Of a stretch of DNA of 64,000 nucleotides, positions 1-11,366 are shown in pieces (position 1 is the stretch's first letter; every line of letters starts with the position of its first letter). Location of the stretch: contig JAPQWN010000005.1 of NCBI GenBank assembly GCA_028538565.1, positions 39,025,339 to 39,089,338 on the forward strand, in the 5' to 3' direction. Both the position numbers and the translations under genes were made by a program. The notes beneath the pieces were generated by a model. That model was not told the DNA's origin and did no database searches. It was given only the letters and a program-made list of their open reading frames with translations. This DNA comes from Umbellularia californica. Lineage: Eukaryota > Streptophyta > Magnoliopsida > Laurales > Lauraceae.

Positions 1-1592
1 CCCAATCTCGACGTCCCTAAATCGTCGGATCCTTAAACGGGCAGATAAAAGTGATTCGTGAACGGCTGTCCCTCTAGCCAAACGAATCATAAAGGGATCT
101 TCGTCCTGTGCAACTCCCAAACGATGGAAGCTAGGACAGTGGTATACATACCACGAATAGAAGATGTGGGCAGAAAACACCCTGTTCATGGGAAGCCCAA
201 GCCGAACCAGGAAAGCAGCAGCCTGCAGTTCGATACATAAATAGGAGTAAAGAGCAGGTACCAAAGCTAGCAGCTCTCCAAACGCCATCTGACAAGCCGG
301 AAAAATACAGTGCGGCCTGATGTGCGTTCCATCTCCTCCAGCAAAAACAACCTCACCCAGCCAGTAAGTGAGGTAAACAGCGAGATCTCTCCGCAACGCA
401 ATGTCAGGACAAATGGCATCCGTGCTTGCGAAGAACTTCTTCAAATCTTCTCGCATAGCAGTGATCTTCTTCAAACTTGATGCTTTAGCCCTGACATCCT
501 GGGCCATGACATCAGAAGAATCCCCGCTGTCAAAAAAGTTGGAGCTGCAACTTCTCCAACTACTGGATCTAACTTTCGAGCCCTCCTTCTCCTTCAAAAA
601 ATCATAGAAGGCAACGAGCTGAAAGTACACAAGCCTAAACTCCTCAGACTGCTCCTCAAGGACGCTGTCAATAGGCATAAACTCCTCATAGAGTTTGCCG
701 AGGATAGGCAATCCGGTGATGGCGCTCAGCTCCTTCAAAGAAAAACCAATCTCACCATTCGTCATAATGAAGGTGTTGGTTTGTGGAAGGAATGACTCCG
801 GCATGGCCATGAAAGCCTCATCGGAGAAAACGACGGTTTGCCGAAAAGCGCGAACCGCATCAAAAATCTCGGCCTCCCGAAGAATGGCCTCACCAATCCT
901 CAAGGTGTGATCAGTCCATGACTCCTAGCTCGAGTCAGCACTGAAACGGCCACGAAGTCGAAAAGGCTTCACCCAATTACTGTCGTCACCCCGAAAAACG
1001 CCAAGGCCCACAGGTCTCAAATCGATCGATGGATGATCAGAACCTTGGTAGCCACTGGCTGGCATCAACATGTCCATACGGACAGGTGGCTTCTCTGCAA
1101 AACCGGAAGGTCCACCAACAAAAACCCCGGTCTTGATCACACTGGTCCTCTTCACCCAACTCGGAGGATCTTCCCTCTTAGGGCACGTGGGAGAAAGGCT
1201 CAGGATCGAGATGGTCCGATCAAAAGACGACCGGGTAGAAATAGTTCTCTCCTCACCATCTGCCGTGTAAGAGAACTGAAAACATCTCCTTTGGTATGTC
1301 AAGTCGTCTGGGACTGCATCACCGAAGAAGAAGGTAGGCTTGAGCACAACGCTCTGATCGTCCGTAACCCAGGGACGGCTGCTTACCATGATCTTATAGA
1401 ACTCCTCATCCTTGAGAGCGATCAATCGCTGTCTCATATCATCACGATTGAGGGAATCGCATTCTTCCAAGTTTTTCTCCACAAACTGGACCTTCTCCCA
1501 AGCCTGCTGAACGGCAGCATTTGAAGATCTAGCAGACCGACGAGGCGCGTCAGTGACAGGACCTTTACCCTTGTTTGTTCTAGAAGAACTGC
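1..1592 (-). pseudogene. E1 antisense PMD-like gene, exon 2 (partial, one nonsense codon)
   Basis: This is the second exon of the antisense plant-mobile-domain-like gene of element E1; it runs off the left edge of the window. It begins at 1592 after a 3' splice site (pyrimidine tract then GCAG on the minus strand) and reads SSSRTNKGKGP, then a helical segment (VQQAWEKVQFVEKNLEE), then the PMD-type core with the GEIGFSLKELSAITGLPILG motif. The frame is interrupted once, by TAG at 925-927, where the E2 copy has TGG (Trp). Downstream of that stop the frame appears open and in register to base 1, and the last bases match the E2 copy almost exactly. PMD proteins are plant nuclear proteins related to transposon-encoded proteins. 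What this copy does for the element is unknown. Confidence 0.8.
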
Positions 1593-2301
1593 CTGCAAAA
1601 GGTGGAAGAGAAAAGATCAATAAACATCGAAATGACAGAATTTTGCTACAAAAATTCTAGCAAAATTTTGACATGGTTCCGGGGCAATTCCAAAGAAAAG
1701 GAAAATACTCCGAAAAAGACAGGAAGCCTGAAGATGAGCTCAACATCGCTACGAGCTCATAGTCAGTGGAGAATTCTCAAAGAAGGCTTGAACTCAACAT
1801 CGCTGCGAGAACAAGCCAATCTCATCAAACTTCCGCAAAATCTGGAAAAGAGCTCAATATTGCTGCGAGCTTCAGAATCCAAAAATTGCAAAACTTCCTC
1901 AAAATCCAGCAAGACCGAGAAAGAGCTCAACATCGCTGCGAGCTCAAAATCCCAACACTTGCAAAAGATTTTCAGGTATGCATCATCATACTTCCAAATC
2001 CATTTACAAAAATCATGCATCAAATAATATCATCATGCATTAAATGTTAGGAAAACCTTGACCAAAGTTTGACCAATTCCAACCCAATTTGGTCAAAACC
2101 AATCAAACTTTGTCCAAGTCAAAAATCATGTTGGCTTGACCTAGAGACTCTAGCCTTCTATCTTGATGCATCAAACAAAAAAAAATGCATACATATTGAA
2201 ATTGCATAGCCTCATTATCATAGTGAGCAAACAAGGAAAAAGAAAAAGAGAGAAACAAATCTTAGCAAAAAAAAAAAAATTGGCCCACAGGCCATGGCCC
2301 A

Positions 2302-2338
2302 CTGCCACGTGGCAGTACGGTCAGGTCCGTACGGACCT
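2302..2338. repeat. Paired palindromes with a G-box core
   Basis: Two perfect palindromes lie side by side: CTGCCACGTGGCAG at 2302-2315, containing the G-box core CACGTG, and AGGTCCGTACGGACCT at 2323-2338. They fall inside intron 1 of the antisense gene. The pair is conserved in E2 (15349-15364 and 15374-15383) and E3 (35911-35948). A protein-binding or hairpin role is an inference. Confidence 0.7.
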
Positions 2339-2354
2339 GCCCGTACAGCCAGAG

Positions 2355-2650
2355 AGAAAAAAAAAAAAAAAGGAAAAAAAAACAGAGAAAAGAAAAGAAA
2401 AACGCTGAAAAAAAAAGGATCAGCGTGGAAAAAAAAAACAGAAAAAACAGAAAGAAAAAGAGTTCACGAGAAAAAAAAGAGAAAAACCGTGAAAAAGAAA
2501 AAAAAAAGAGAAAAAAAAAGAAAGAAAAAAAAAGAGAAGCACAAAAAAAAAAAAAGGAAAAACATGCATGAAAAGAAAAGAAAAGAAAAAAAAAGAAAAG
2601 AAGAAAGAAGAAGAAAAGAAAAAGAAAAAAATGAAGAAACTACTTCTACA
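2355..2650. repeat. Strand-asymmetric purine (A/G) tract
   Basis: About 300 bases are nearly all A and G on the plus strand, that is, the sense strand of E1. Equivalent tracts occur in E2 (15050-15345), E3 (about 35700-36180) and E4 (about 63770 to the window end), always purine on the gag-pol sense strand. Open frames inside it are low-complexity Lys/Glu/Arg products. Confidence 0.8.
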
Positions 2651-2681
2651 ATGGAGATTCTTGACGAGGAAGAAAACTTAC

Positions 2682-2691
2682 TTGAAGCCAT
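2682..2691 (-). CDS. E1 antisense PMD-like gene, 10-nt first coding exon
   Basis: On the minus strand the bases ATGGCTTCAA are followed at once by the donor GTAAGT. Joined to exon 2 at 1592 they give ATG GCT TCA AGC AGT, that is MASSSSRTNKGK, in frame with the PMD reading frame. The same 10 bases, the same donor and an in-frame join are found in E2 and E3, and E4 shows the exon and donor. An exon this small is easy to miss, so the start codon is supported by conservation of structure rather than by ORF length. Confidence 0.75.
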
Positions 2692-2809
2692 TGATGGAGA
2701 AGAAGAAGAAAAAAGCTTGAAGATCCTTGAAGAAGAGAAAGCACTTCTTGCCTTGGGGAGCACTCTTGAAGATTTCTTAGTAATGGAGCAAAAGCACCAA
2801 CCCTTTTTG

Positions 2810-2817
2810 CTTTTATA
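2810..2817 (-). promoter_or_regulatory. TATA box of the E1 antisense gene
   Basis: TATAAAAG on the minus strand lies about 120 bp before the ATG at 2691. The same octamer sits 118-126 bp before the ATG in E2, E3 and E4, which supports it as the core promoter of the antisense gene. Confidence 0.7.
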
Positions 2818-3740
2818 GAAGAGAGCAAGCCAGAAGAGGAAGCAAGGAGAAAGAAAGGAGGTAAGTGCTAAAATTTAGCTACTTTCCCAAAAAGAAAGAT
2901 ATTTTGAGAGAATCTTTCCACAAAAGGAAAACTTGAGAAATTCTCTCCAAGTAAAGATATTTTTAGATATTCTCTACACAAAAGAGATATTTTTAGATAT
3001 TCTTTACAAATATGACACCATATGAGATCTAGGCCATCTCCAAAGCCTAAGGTCCCATGGGTTAGCCCATATGAGCCAGGCTTGACCACCTAGGCACTAA
3101 AATTGGCTTTTAGTCAAAGTATTCCTCTTACCAAGAGCAAAAAAAAGAAAAGAGCAAAAAAAGTCCCATGCCCCTTTTGAGTTGATGGGACCATTCAAAA
3201 AAAAAAAAAAAAAAAGAGAAGAAAAAAAGAAAGTCTCATGAGTTTCCAAAAACCAAACCATCCAACCTCATGAACCAAATTGAGCCAAAATCTTGAAATT
3301 GACATTTCACAAAACCAAATTCCGGTCCGCTAGCTCGCCACATACAGCTTGTTAGGTCACAAGACCAAAACCAAAAATCAAAATCCAAACCAAACCTGAC
3401 CTCCCAACTTGCCACATACAGCTTGCTGGGTCACAAGGTCAAAATCAAAATCAAACCCCGACCCCCTAACCTGCCACATACAGCTTGTTAGGTCACAAGG
3501 TCAAAAACCAAAAACCAAAACCAAAAATCCAAATACCCCATGTCATTTTCAAAACTTTGCCTTGAGATGGTACGTGATCCCTCTCACTGCCATAAAATTC
3601 CCCCGGAAACTCAGAAGGCTATTCAAAAAAAAAAAAAAAAAAGAGAAGAAAAGCTCAAGACTCTTGGTCAAGTTGGAATCTCTCCTCCAAGTTTCTCTTC
3701 GAGGCACATCGACTCCAAAAAGCTACTCGTCGCTGTACCT
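2818..3740. other. Region between antisense promoter and polypurine tract of E1
   Basis: There is no credible gene here. From 2885 to 3012 there are repeats of an AT-rich unit based on AGATATTTTTAGATATTCTC. Several A-rich runs follow (for example 3197-3231). From about 3327 to 3520 there are three copies of a unit of about 67 bp containing GCCACATACAGCTTGTTAGG and TCACAAGGTCAAAA. For the antisense gene this is upstream promoter sequence; for the retrotransposon it is the end of the internal region. Confidence 0.7.
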
Positions 3741-3752
3741 CGAGGGGGCATT
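3741..3752 (+). other. Polypurine tract of E1
   Basis: CGAGGGGGCATT directly abuts the LTR start TGTTGACAC. The same 12 bases abut the 3' LTRs of E2, E3 and E4. This is the expected primer site for plus-strand DNA synthesis and shows that the following LTR is the 3' LTR. Confidence 0.85.
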
Positions 3753-5393
3753 TGTTGACACAAAAAAAGTCAATGTCTCCTCAACATCAAAAAGCCTCCT
3801 GAAGCTGCATCCTGCTAAAAATAGCCAAGGCTACTTCAAGCATCAGATTTTGTCAGAATCAGACAGAACCTGAGAGATCCTTCAAGACAGCTAAAAGGGG
3901 GGTACACCTGAGGTTTCGGGCCATTCCGACAGCGTTTGGCCCAACTTCACTGCTCCGATAGCTAAACAAGCGCTCCCGGCGGCGACATCATCAAAGACAC
4001 CAAAACTTTGATCAAAGCCTACGGATGACTCCAGAATGTCTCCAAAGGGCTCCATGCTAAATTTCAAGTCAAACCGACAACATTTGACCCTCCATCAATG
4101 CTCGAGCAGCAAAATCAAGCCTCCCAGCGGCGGCAACCACTGAAGCCATCACTCATCAAACAAAATACATGAGTGGCTTCAACATGCTTCCAAAAGGCTG
4201 CACGTCAAATTTCAGGTCATTCCGACAACGTTTGACCAGGTTTCGATGCTCCGAGAGAAAATCAAGCCTACCGGCGGCGGAGTAACCCGGGACCATGACA
4301 TCCAAAACGGAGCCCATGGAACGTCTCAAAATGACTCCAATAGGCTCCTCGTCAAATTTCAGGTCAATCGGACATCGTTTGACCACATATCAAAGCTCGG
4401 CATTTTCCCCGCAGCAAAATCAACTGAAGCATCGATGGGACCCCAAACGGCTTCAAAACTCAAATAAAAGCCCATGGTTGGTCCTATCCACTGCTCAAGA
4501 AGCTTCACCTCAATTTTCAGGTCATTCCGACATCGTTCGACCTTGTTTCGACGCTTGACGGAAAATCGGCTACAAAGTCTTCGACTTTCCCGAAAAATAG
4601 GAAACTTGGTGCTCCGATTTCGCGAGGGTTCTCGTCAAGATTTCTTCAAGAAAATCAAGTCAATAATTGAGGAAAAATGTCAAGAAAAATACAGAAGAAA
4701 AAAGGGACGAAAAAGATGAAAAAACGGCTGAAAACGACGCTCGGTGACCAAACGGGCCGAAGCCCCATGGTCGCCGGCGACCCTGGGTGCATGGTCGCCC
4801 GGCGACCCTGGAAATCCGGGTCGCCAGATTTTGCGCCGAAGTGTCCGTTTTCGATTCTTTTCTTGTTTCGGGTGTTCTGGCCTCTGTGATTTTCTGAAAA
4901 TCCAATGTTTAGTGCTTCAAAACCACTGATCTTCGTCAACATCTCGGATCCGCCGTCAAAAGCATGAAATCATCACCGATCGCCTAGAGATCGCCAACCA
5001 GCTGACCAAGAAAGTGCACTTTCTGTCCGACCGATCGTGAAATCGACAAGACAGATGTCACCGGCCCACCAACGTCAATCAATGTCTGAAATTGCACTGC
5101 AATCCGACATCAAACAATGCGTGGATCTATTCGTGATGATCGCAAGAAGAATCTCAAAAGGCGCAGCACGGCCCGCGACTCTTCACATGCCTTGGCAACC
5201 ACTTAATGTCGTTAATTGACCCATTAAAGCAGTCATTAACTCATTATTTTGGACGGCCCAATCAGAACCAAGCATTTGGGAGTTACAAATCCAAGCAATC
5301 ATGGCATTAAACCCATGAAACTCCCATCATCATGAAGTATAAAGGCAATTAAATGCCCACTACCTTCATCGGCCAATCACAAGCCTTGAAAAA

Positions 5394-5420
5394 GGAGTTA
5401 CAAAATCAACTTGTAACTCC
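5394..5420. repeat. U3 inverted repeat in E1 LTR
   Basis: GGAGTTACAA and its reverse complement TTGTAACTCC flank a 7-base loop about 60 bp before the LTR TATA box. E2 and E3 LTRs have it too (E3: 17999-18034 with a longer loop). It could be a paired factor-binding site; that is inference. Confidence 0.65.
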
Positions 5421-5480
5421 TCATCAATTCCTTCATCATGGCCATCAATGCCAATGGACACCTCATGGCTACCAAAAGCC

Positions 5481-5487
5481 TATAAAA
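5481..5487 (+). promoter_or_regulatory. TATA box of E1 LTR
   Basis: TATAAAA in the context CAAAAGCCTATAAAAGGAGG. The same context is at 18088-18095 and 39158-39165 in E3 and, on the minus strand, at 12151-12157 and 56128-56134 in E2. It should set the start of genomic RNA about 30 bp downstream. Confidence 0.75.
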
Positions 5488-5618
5488 GGAGGTCCATTCC
5501 AAGAAGAAAAAAAAAGAGAAAAGAGATCTTAAGTGCAAGCTCTGAAAAACCAGAAAATCCAAGAGAGAGACGAAGTCCTGCTACTTTGCTCCCGGAAGCA
5601 CCACAAGGTGATCAACGT

Positions 5619-5644
5619 CCCTTGGGGGGCCACCCCCCCAAGGT
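5619..5644. repeat. G/C hairpin downstream of LTR TATA box
   Basis: CCTTGGGGGG is followed within a few bases by CCCCCCAAGG, giving a strong hairpin in the predicted transcript leader. Every LTR in the window has it. In E3 the C run has expanded to about 18 bases or more (18271-18289; 39341-39360). Confidence 0.7.
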
Positions 5645-6273
5645 CACCTCCTTCTCCAACATGGCCTAAACGTGGCTTTTCAGCCCGTTTACTTGGTTTT
5701 TCATTGGATATAGGACCTTCTCTTGGTCCTTGTCCTTTAAAAAACTGAGGTTAGGAGCCAAGCCAAAGAATCAAAGCATCACATGTTCTCATTTGAAGGA
5801 CGATGGCGAAGCCCATAGATGACTTGCGACCGTCGATCTCAACGTGTCCCCACAATCTCCTGAGAAGTTAGATCCCTTTTCTTCCTTTTCTATTGTAGTT
5901 TGTATTTCTTAAAGAGACAAAAAGAAATCACAATTCTTGTTTTTCATATTTGATGAGTTTTGTAAAAACGCCTTTCACGGCAAAATCATCTTTCACGGCA
6001 AACAAACAAAAACGCCTCTTACGACATTCTAAAAAAACTTGTCTCTTTTCTTAATATTTATGCAATTTGAAAAGTTAGAAAAAAGAATTGATTTCCTTTC
6101 CACTTGTGAAGGTGAATCTCCAGATTATCACCATTCCAAATTCGAAGTAGAAAGTAAATCTGGCATACCCGTACAAAAATGTTGATGCCCGAGATTTTCC
6201 CTCCTCCGCCGAGACCCAAGTCAGCCCCCGGGGTGCGGAGGGAGAGGACGGAAGATTCCTTTCGGGTCCATCA

Positions 6274-9200
6274 ACCTCTCCGATGAGGAATGGATTCCCG
6301 AGTCTCATCTTATGCCAGTAATCTGGTATAACCCATTACAGCCACAAGGATCTTGGTCTGATGATGAAGAAGACCAGGGCCCTGTTGAAGAAAACGCTGT
6401 CGATCCAGCACCAGCAAATGCTTCAGTGGAACCCAACATGGGTGAACCACAAGGAGCAAATGACGAAAAAGATTTGGCTCCCATGCCTGATCTTGAAGAA
6501 TATGCAAGAATCTTGCAACATCTTGCCATAGAGCATGAGCAGGATCGCATCAATCTTCGTCATGATCCAGAACTGGAAGTCCCTGATAATCAGCAGGAAC
6601 TCCCTCCCTCAACTCCTGAAAATGGAGAAAACAGTTGGATCGATGATCCTCTCACATCTGAGGATGAGTCTGATTCCCAACAGTCTACACTGGGGGCATC
6701 TCCTGTCAGGATAACCTGCAATGCAATAGCTCAGGACGACAGTGCCTCTGAAGCTTCTAAAGACACGTACTCCCCAACCGGTAGCGTATCTTCCGGAGCT
6801 ACATCCTCTCAGGTGACTTCCACTGAGATAACATCCTCTCAACCGTCGTCTCCTGAAGCTGTGACATCAGAACTCAAGCCTCTCCCGATTGATCATCTTG
6901 AAGAAACTTCTGCCAATGAAATCCTCTTCAATGAAAACTTAGTCAATTGGTCCCAGATACCCTATCTCACGGGCGATATCTGGGCTAATAAAGAAAAGTT
7001 GCCGGCTGTTGTTCAGGACTTGTTCCCGGAAATTGCTCCGTCCAACACAATCACTGAAGATGCCAATGCTGTTACAGAGACGTCTTCAGCAAAGGATCAA
7101 CCTCTTGATCCTGAGAACGATCTTCCAAAAAAAGACCCTTCTCTAGAGGCTCTTGAAGTTGGTAGAGGTACCCGTTCTGGCCGGGATTACCACAAAAATT
7201 ACAACCAACCCTCTTCTTCTTATGTAAATCCTTCAGGAAAGCAAGTTGTAAACGTCCCAAGTGGCAATAATAATGAAAATGCAGACCCGAAGGAGGCTTT
7301 CAAGTACGACTTGATTGAGCACTTCAAACACATACCTGCACGTCTGCACATCCTTGACTTATTACGAATGTCTCCACAAACTCGTGATAGTCTCATTTCA
7401 GAATTACAAAGGCTGAATGCGGATGTCGACAAACATGCCCCACAAGTCCTACAAATTGAAATGGACTATAGGGTCAAAAAATCAAATACTCCCTCAAAGG
7501 GAGAAAAGAAGAAAACTGAGGGATTAAGCAATGAATGCCTTTCGGTACAAAAAGCAGCAAGTGCAACAATTGCCTTCGACAAGGATGACCTCCTCTTAGG
7601 CGAAACAAAGCACAACCGTCCCTTGTACTTTACGGGGTACGTCAAAGAAATGCCAGTACACAGAGTTCAGATTGATCCAGGTTCTGCACTCAACCTCATC
7701 TCTACTTCGGCACTCGAAGAGCTGGGCATCCCACCTAGCAAACTGAGTCACACGTCCGTATCCATCTTCGGATATGACGGCAGCGCTCAAAGGCCTATCG
7801 GCAAAATCAGGTTCAAGCTGCAAATCGGTGATCTTATTTCTGAAGTCACTGTGTATGCAATAAGGACCCCTTCATGCTACAATATACTCCTTGGACGCCC
7901 CTGGATACATGAGAATGGTGTCGTCCCTTCAACTCTACATCAGTGCATCAAGTTCATTGGCGACAATAGCCTGATACATCGAGTATTTGCACACAAAAAG
8001 CCCTTCAAAGGCAGAGATGTCCATTTTGCAGATGCTCAAATGTATAAAGATGGAAAAGAAGAACAGGAGGAAAAAACAATTCGCTTTGCCGACAGTCTCC
8101 AGAAAGATAAAGGCAAGGCTCCTCAGCAATCATCGGAGGAAAACAAACCCTCCACCAAGCTCGAAGTAAGCGGCCAAGCTCCCTTCGTCGTCTCCTTCAA
8201 GTCTCCAAAGCCTTTAGTAATCATTACCAAAGCAAAGAAGACAAAACAAAAGACTGGGGGCAAGTTCACTATCTCCTTTATATCTATTATGCATGACAAG
8301 GACTCAGAGTCAGATCCAGAAGATGACACAGCATCGAGCCAAGCTGATGCTAAGCGAGATCAGCCAGCTCTCACTCCATTGGAGACACTTGCAGACATAG
8401 AAGACCCTACGTCTGCTTCCTTTGTTATTCCGGCAACTTCGCCAGAAGAAAAAGTGATTTACTTCCACAGATCAGGAGCATCTCCACTGAACTCTTTGCT
8501 TCAACCTTTCCAAAATGAAGGTATGCCTCAGCTATCCCTGTATAGTCCAATGGCACAAGCTATCATGAGGAAAATGGGCTACGATGCTCAAAATCCGACT
8601 GGCTTGGGAGGTGGCCGTGGTATTCTTACACCATTAGAACCCACCCTGACCAAAAGTCAACCAGAAGATTGGAAAATCCACCTTCAAAAAGGCAAGTCTT
8701 CATATGGGTTGGGGTATGATCCTACCGCTCCTATGAGACAGTTGACACCATGGCTGTAAAGTCGCTTTACCGACCAAGCCTCAACATCTCATGAAGACAT
8801 CGATATCCCTGGATATCTCTTTGAGGAGTTACTCGTCAAAAATCCTGAAAGCTCCTCCAATTGGTATAATTTCTCTGATAATAAAGAGGAATTGCCCGAT
8901 GACGTAGACGAGTGGTTCTCTGTCCCAGAAGAATCATCGTCTCCAAAAGAAGTACCTTACTTCAACCCAATTCCAGCAAATGATTGGGACCATCTCATTG
9001 CAAGCCTTGAGAAGGATAGCATTGAGAAGGATGCTGATCAAGAAGATTCATGGATAGAAATAGAGCCTCAGTCTGAAAATTCCTCTGGCACTCCAGAAGG
9101 TCTTGTTGAGTTGGAAGCCTCCGAAAATACTGTGGAGGAACCACCTTCAAACCTTCCGACAGAAGACCCTGTTCAAAAGATAGACTTGGGAACACCTGAT

Positions 9201-11366
9201 AACCCACGTCCTGTATTCATAAGCAAGAATATAAAGGATGATGAGTTACCCGAGTATATCTCTTTTCTTCGTGAGTTCGTTGATTGCTTTGCATGGTCTT
9301 ATGCCGAAATGCCTGGCTTGGATCCCAAAGTAGCAGTCCACAAGCTCAACTTGCAAAAAGAAATCAAGCCTATCAAACAAGGCCAAAGGAGATTCCGTCC
9401 CGACGTGATGGACCAAATTGAACAAGAAGTTCAGAAACTCAAAACCGTTGGCTTCATCCGAGGGGAACAGCATCCTGAATGGTTGGCCAACATTGTCCCC
9501 GTGAGAAAGAAAAATGGGCAGATAAGGGTCTGTATCGACTACAGAGACCTGAATAATGCATGTCCTAAAGATGAATTCCCGCTCCCCATACCAGAGGTGA
9601 TGATTGACAACACCTATGGGTTCGAGCGAATGACGTTCATGGATGGATTCTCTGGCTACAACTAGATAAAGATGCATCCTGAAGATGAAAGGCATACATC
9701 ATTTCGGACACCATTCGGCGTGTATTGCTACACTGTTATGCCGTTTGGTCTGAAAAATGCAGGTGCGACATATTAGAGGGCTATGATGAAAATATTCCAA
9801 GACATGCAGCACAAGACGGTCGAATGCTATGTTGATGACCTCGCCATAAAAAGCAGAAGAAAAGAAGACCATCTCAATGATCTTCGAGAAGTCTTCCTCT
9901 GACTTCGCAAACACAAATTGCGGATGAATCCACTAAAGTGCTTCTTCGGTGTCTCATCGGGTAAGTTTCTTGGATTCATAGTACGGAAAGCTGGAATAGA
10001 ACTTGACCCCACCAAAGTCAAGGCTATCCTGGAAATGCCATCTCCCAGAACCCTAAGAGAATTAAAAGGGCTTCAAGGAAGGCTGGCCTACATCCGACGG
10101 TTCATCTCCAATCTATCAGGGAAATGTCGTCCATTCTCTCGCCTGATGAAGAAAGGCGTGGACTTTGTCTGGGATGCTGAATGTGAAAATGCATTTCAAG
10201 ACATCAAAGCATACCTCATCAAACCTCCAGTGCTGGTTGCCCCCACAACTGGAAAACCATTTATCTTGTACACAAGAGCTCTCGACCACTCTTTGGGTGC
10301 TCTGCTTGCACAAGAAAACGACGACGGAAAAGAAGCTGCTCTATATTACCTTAGCCGCATGATGGTAGGTGCAGAGCATCGCTACTCCCCAGTCGAAAAA
10401 GAATGCCTTGCAGTAATGTTCGCTGTACAAAAGCTGCGTCACTATCTGCTGTCGAAGACAGTCTACCTGATTTCGAGGATTAACCTCCTGAAGGTCCTTG
10501 TCACAAAAGCAGGTTCTCTCAATGCCCGACTGGCAAAATGGTCCATTCTTCTATCACAATTTGATATTAGGTATGTACCACAAAAAGCAATCAAAGGCCA
10601 AGCTCTAGTAGACTTCCTCGCAGAGCATCCATTGCCTAAAGATTCTCCACTCAGGGATGATCTCCCAGACGAATTTGTCTACAACGTGGAAACTTCCTTG
10701 TCAAACGCTCCCTGGGACATGTACTTTGACGGTGCAACCAGGACAAATGAAAAGGGAAAGCAAATATCTGGAATTGGCATCCTCTTTGTCGGTCCTGACA
10801 AAAACATGATTCCACACGCCTTCTCACTACTGGAACCATGTTCAAACAATCCAGCTGCGTACCAAGCCCTGATTGTAGGATTGGAACTCGCCTTCGAATC
10901 CGGCATCACCCCGCTGGAAGCGTTTGGAGACTCTCAACTGGTCGTCAACCAGATGAATAAAAAATATGAAGTTAGGAAGCCTGATTTTCTACCTTACTAC
11001 AATAAGGCGCAGTCGCTTCAACAAAAATTCAATATCTGCCATATCACCCACATCCTTAGAGGTGAAAACATCCGTGCAAATGCCCTGGCTGGACTTGCCG
11101 CATCCATGGCAATCCAAGAAGGGGAAAACATGCAAGTCACAGTGTGTCAAAGAAGGATTTTCCCTCCTCTCAACACACACCAAGCAGTTGCTGAATGCCA
11201 CCAAGTGGTTGGAAGTCGGATGTCCATCCTCAAACCTCCGATTGGCGACTGGAGATATCCGTTCATTGATTATATCATGTTCGGAATACTACCTGAAGAT
11301 CCAAAAGAGCGGGTAAGCATCCAAAGACGAGCCCCAAACTTTCATTTGGATATACCTTCAAAAGCA
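6274..11366 (+). pseudogene. H1 gag-pol: gag C-terminus, linker, protease, RT, RNase H, second RNase H
   Basis: This is the oldest gag-pol in the window, broken on the left by E1 and on the right by E2. It stays in one frame throughout. In order: acidic linker; protease with the D-P-G-S-A active site near 7669-7685; reverse transcriptase with Y-V-D-D at 9828-9839; RNase H at about 10230-10480, where the usual T-D-A-S is T-R-A-L; archaeal-type RNase H at about 10700-11110; start of integrase. Four nonsense codons interrupt it: TAA 8757-8759, TAG 9663-9665, TAG 9774-9776 and TGA 9900-9902. Each is a C-to-T change from the sense codon in E2 or E3. The second RNase H has also lost its Glu (GCG at 10857-10859) and its last Asp (AAT at 11079-11081). 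The frame resumes at 57845. Confidence 0.92.
11362..11366. repeat. Target-site duplication of E2, left copy
   Basis: AAGCA here matches AAGCA at 57840-57844, directly outside the two E2 LTR ends. Removing the 46.5 kb between them joins integrase codons for S-K-A with L-Y-R-K-S-F-N-G in frame. Confidence 0.92.

Larger units (their letters stand above)
1593..2681 (-). other. Intron 1 of the E1 antisense gene (also sense-strand 3' region of E1)
   Basis: The interval is bounded on the minus strand by GTAAG at 2677-2681 and CAG at 1593-1595. It contains a run of short imperfect repeats built on GAGCTCAACATCGCTGCGAG (about 1735-1945), a palindrome cluster at 2302-2338, and a long A/G-rich tract at about 2355-2650. 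Many long open frames in it are lysine- or serine-rich products of low-complexity sequence and are not taken as genes. An equivalent interval with the same boundaries occurs in E2 and E3. Confidence 0.75.
3753..6273 (+). repeat. 3' LTR of E1 (2521 bp)
   Basis: The LTR starts TGTTGACAC and ends TCCATCA. It is followed by ACCTC, which restores the H1 codons for Tyr-Leu-Ser, so ACCTC at 6274-6278 is the predicted target duplication; its partner lies outside the window. The U3 part holds a GC-rich stretch with GGTCGCCGGCGACC units near 4770-4815, an inverted repeat at 5394-5420 and a TATA box at 5481. The 3' part holds a G/C hairpin at about 5619-5644 and repeated CCTTTCACGGC-like units near 5965-6018. 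It closely resembles the E2 and E4 LTRs and less closely those of E3. Confidence 0.9.

Noticed and set aside
2294..2818. Lys/Glu-rich open frames over the purine tract (also 14876-15393, 35994-36179, 63533-63838)
   Set aside because: They are translations of simple A/G sequence, differ between copies, and overlap the intron and promoter of the antisense gene.
4156..4558. Open frames of 70-270 codons repeated in every LTR U3 (for example 13127-13649, 16368-17198, 37608-38297, 57032-57554)
   Set aside because: They lie in the LTR promoter half, exist in several frames on both strands, show no domain, and differ in length between copies. I see no sign of a protein.
9246..9695. Open frames antisense to RT and integrase in H1, E2 and E3 (for example 26592-26969, 47175-47795)
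   Set aside because: They mirror conserved pol codons and have no start, promoter or composition of their own.
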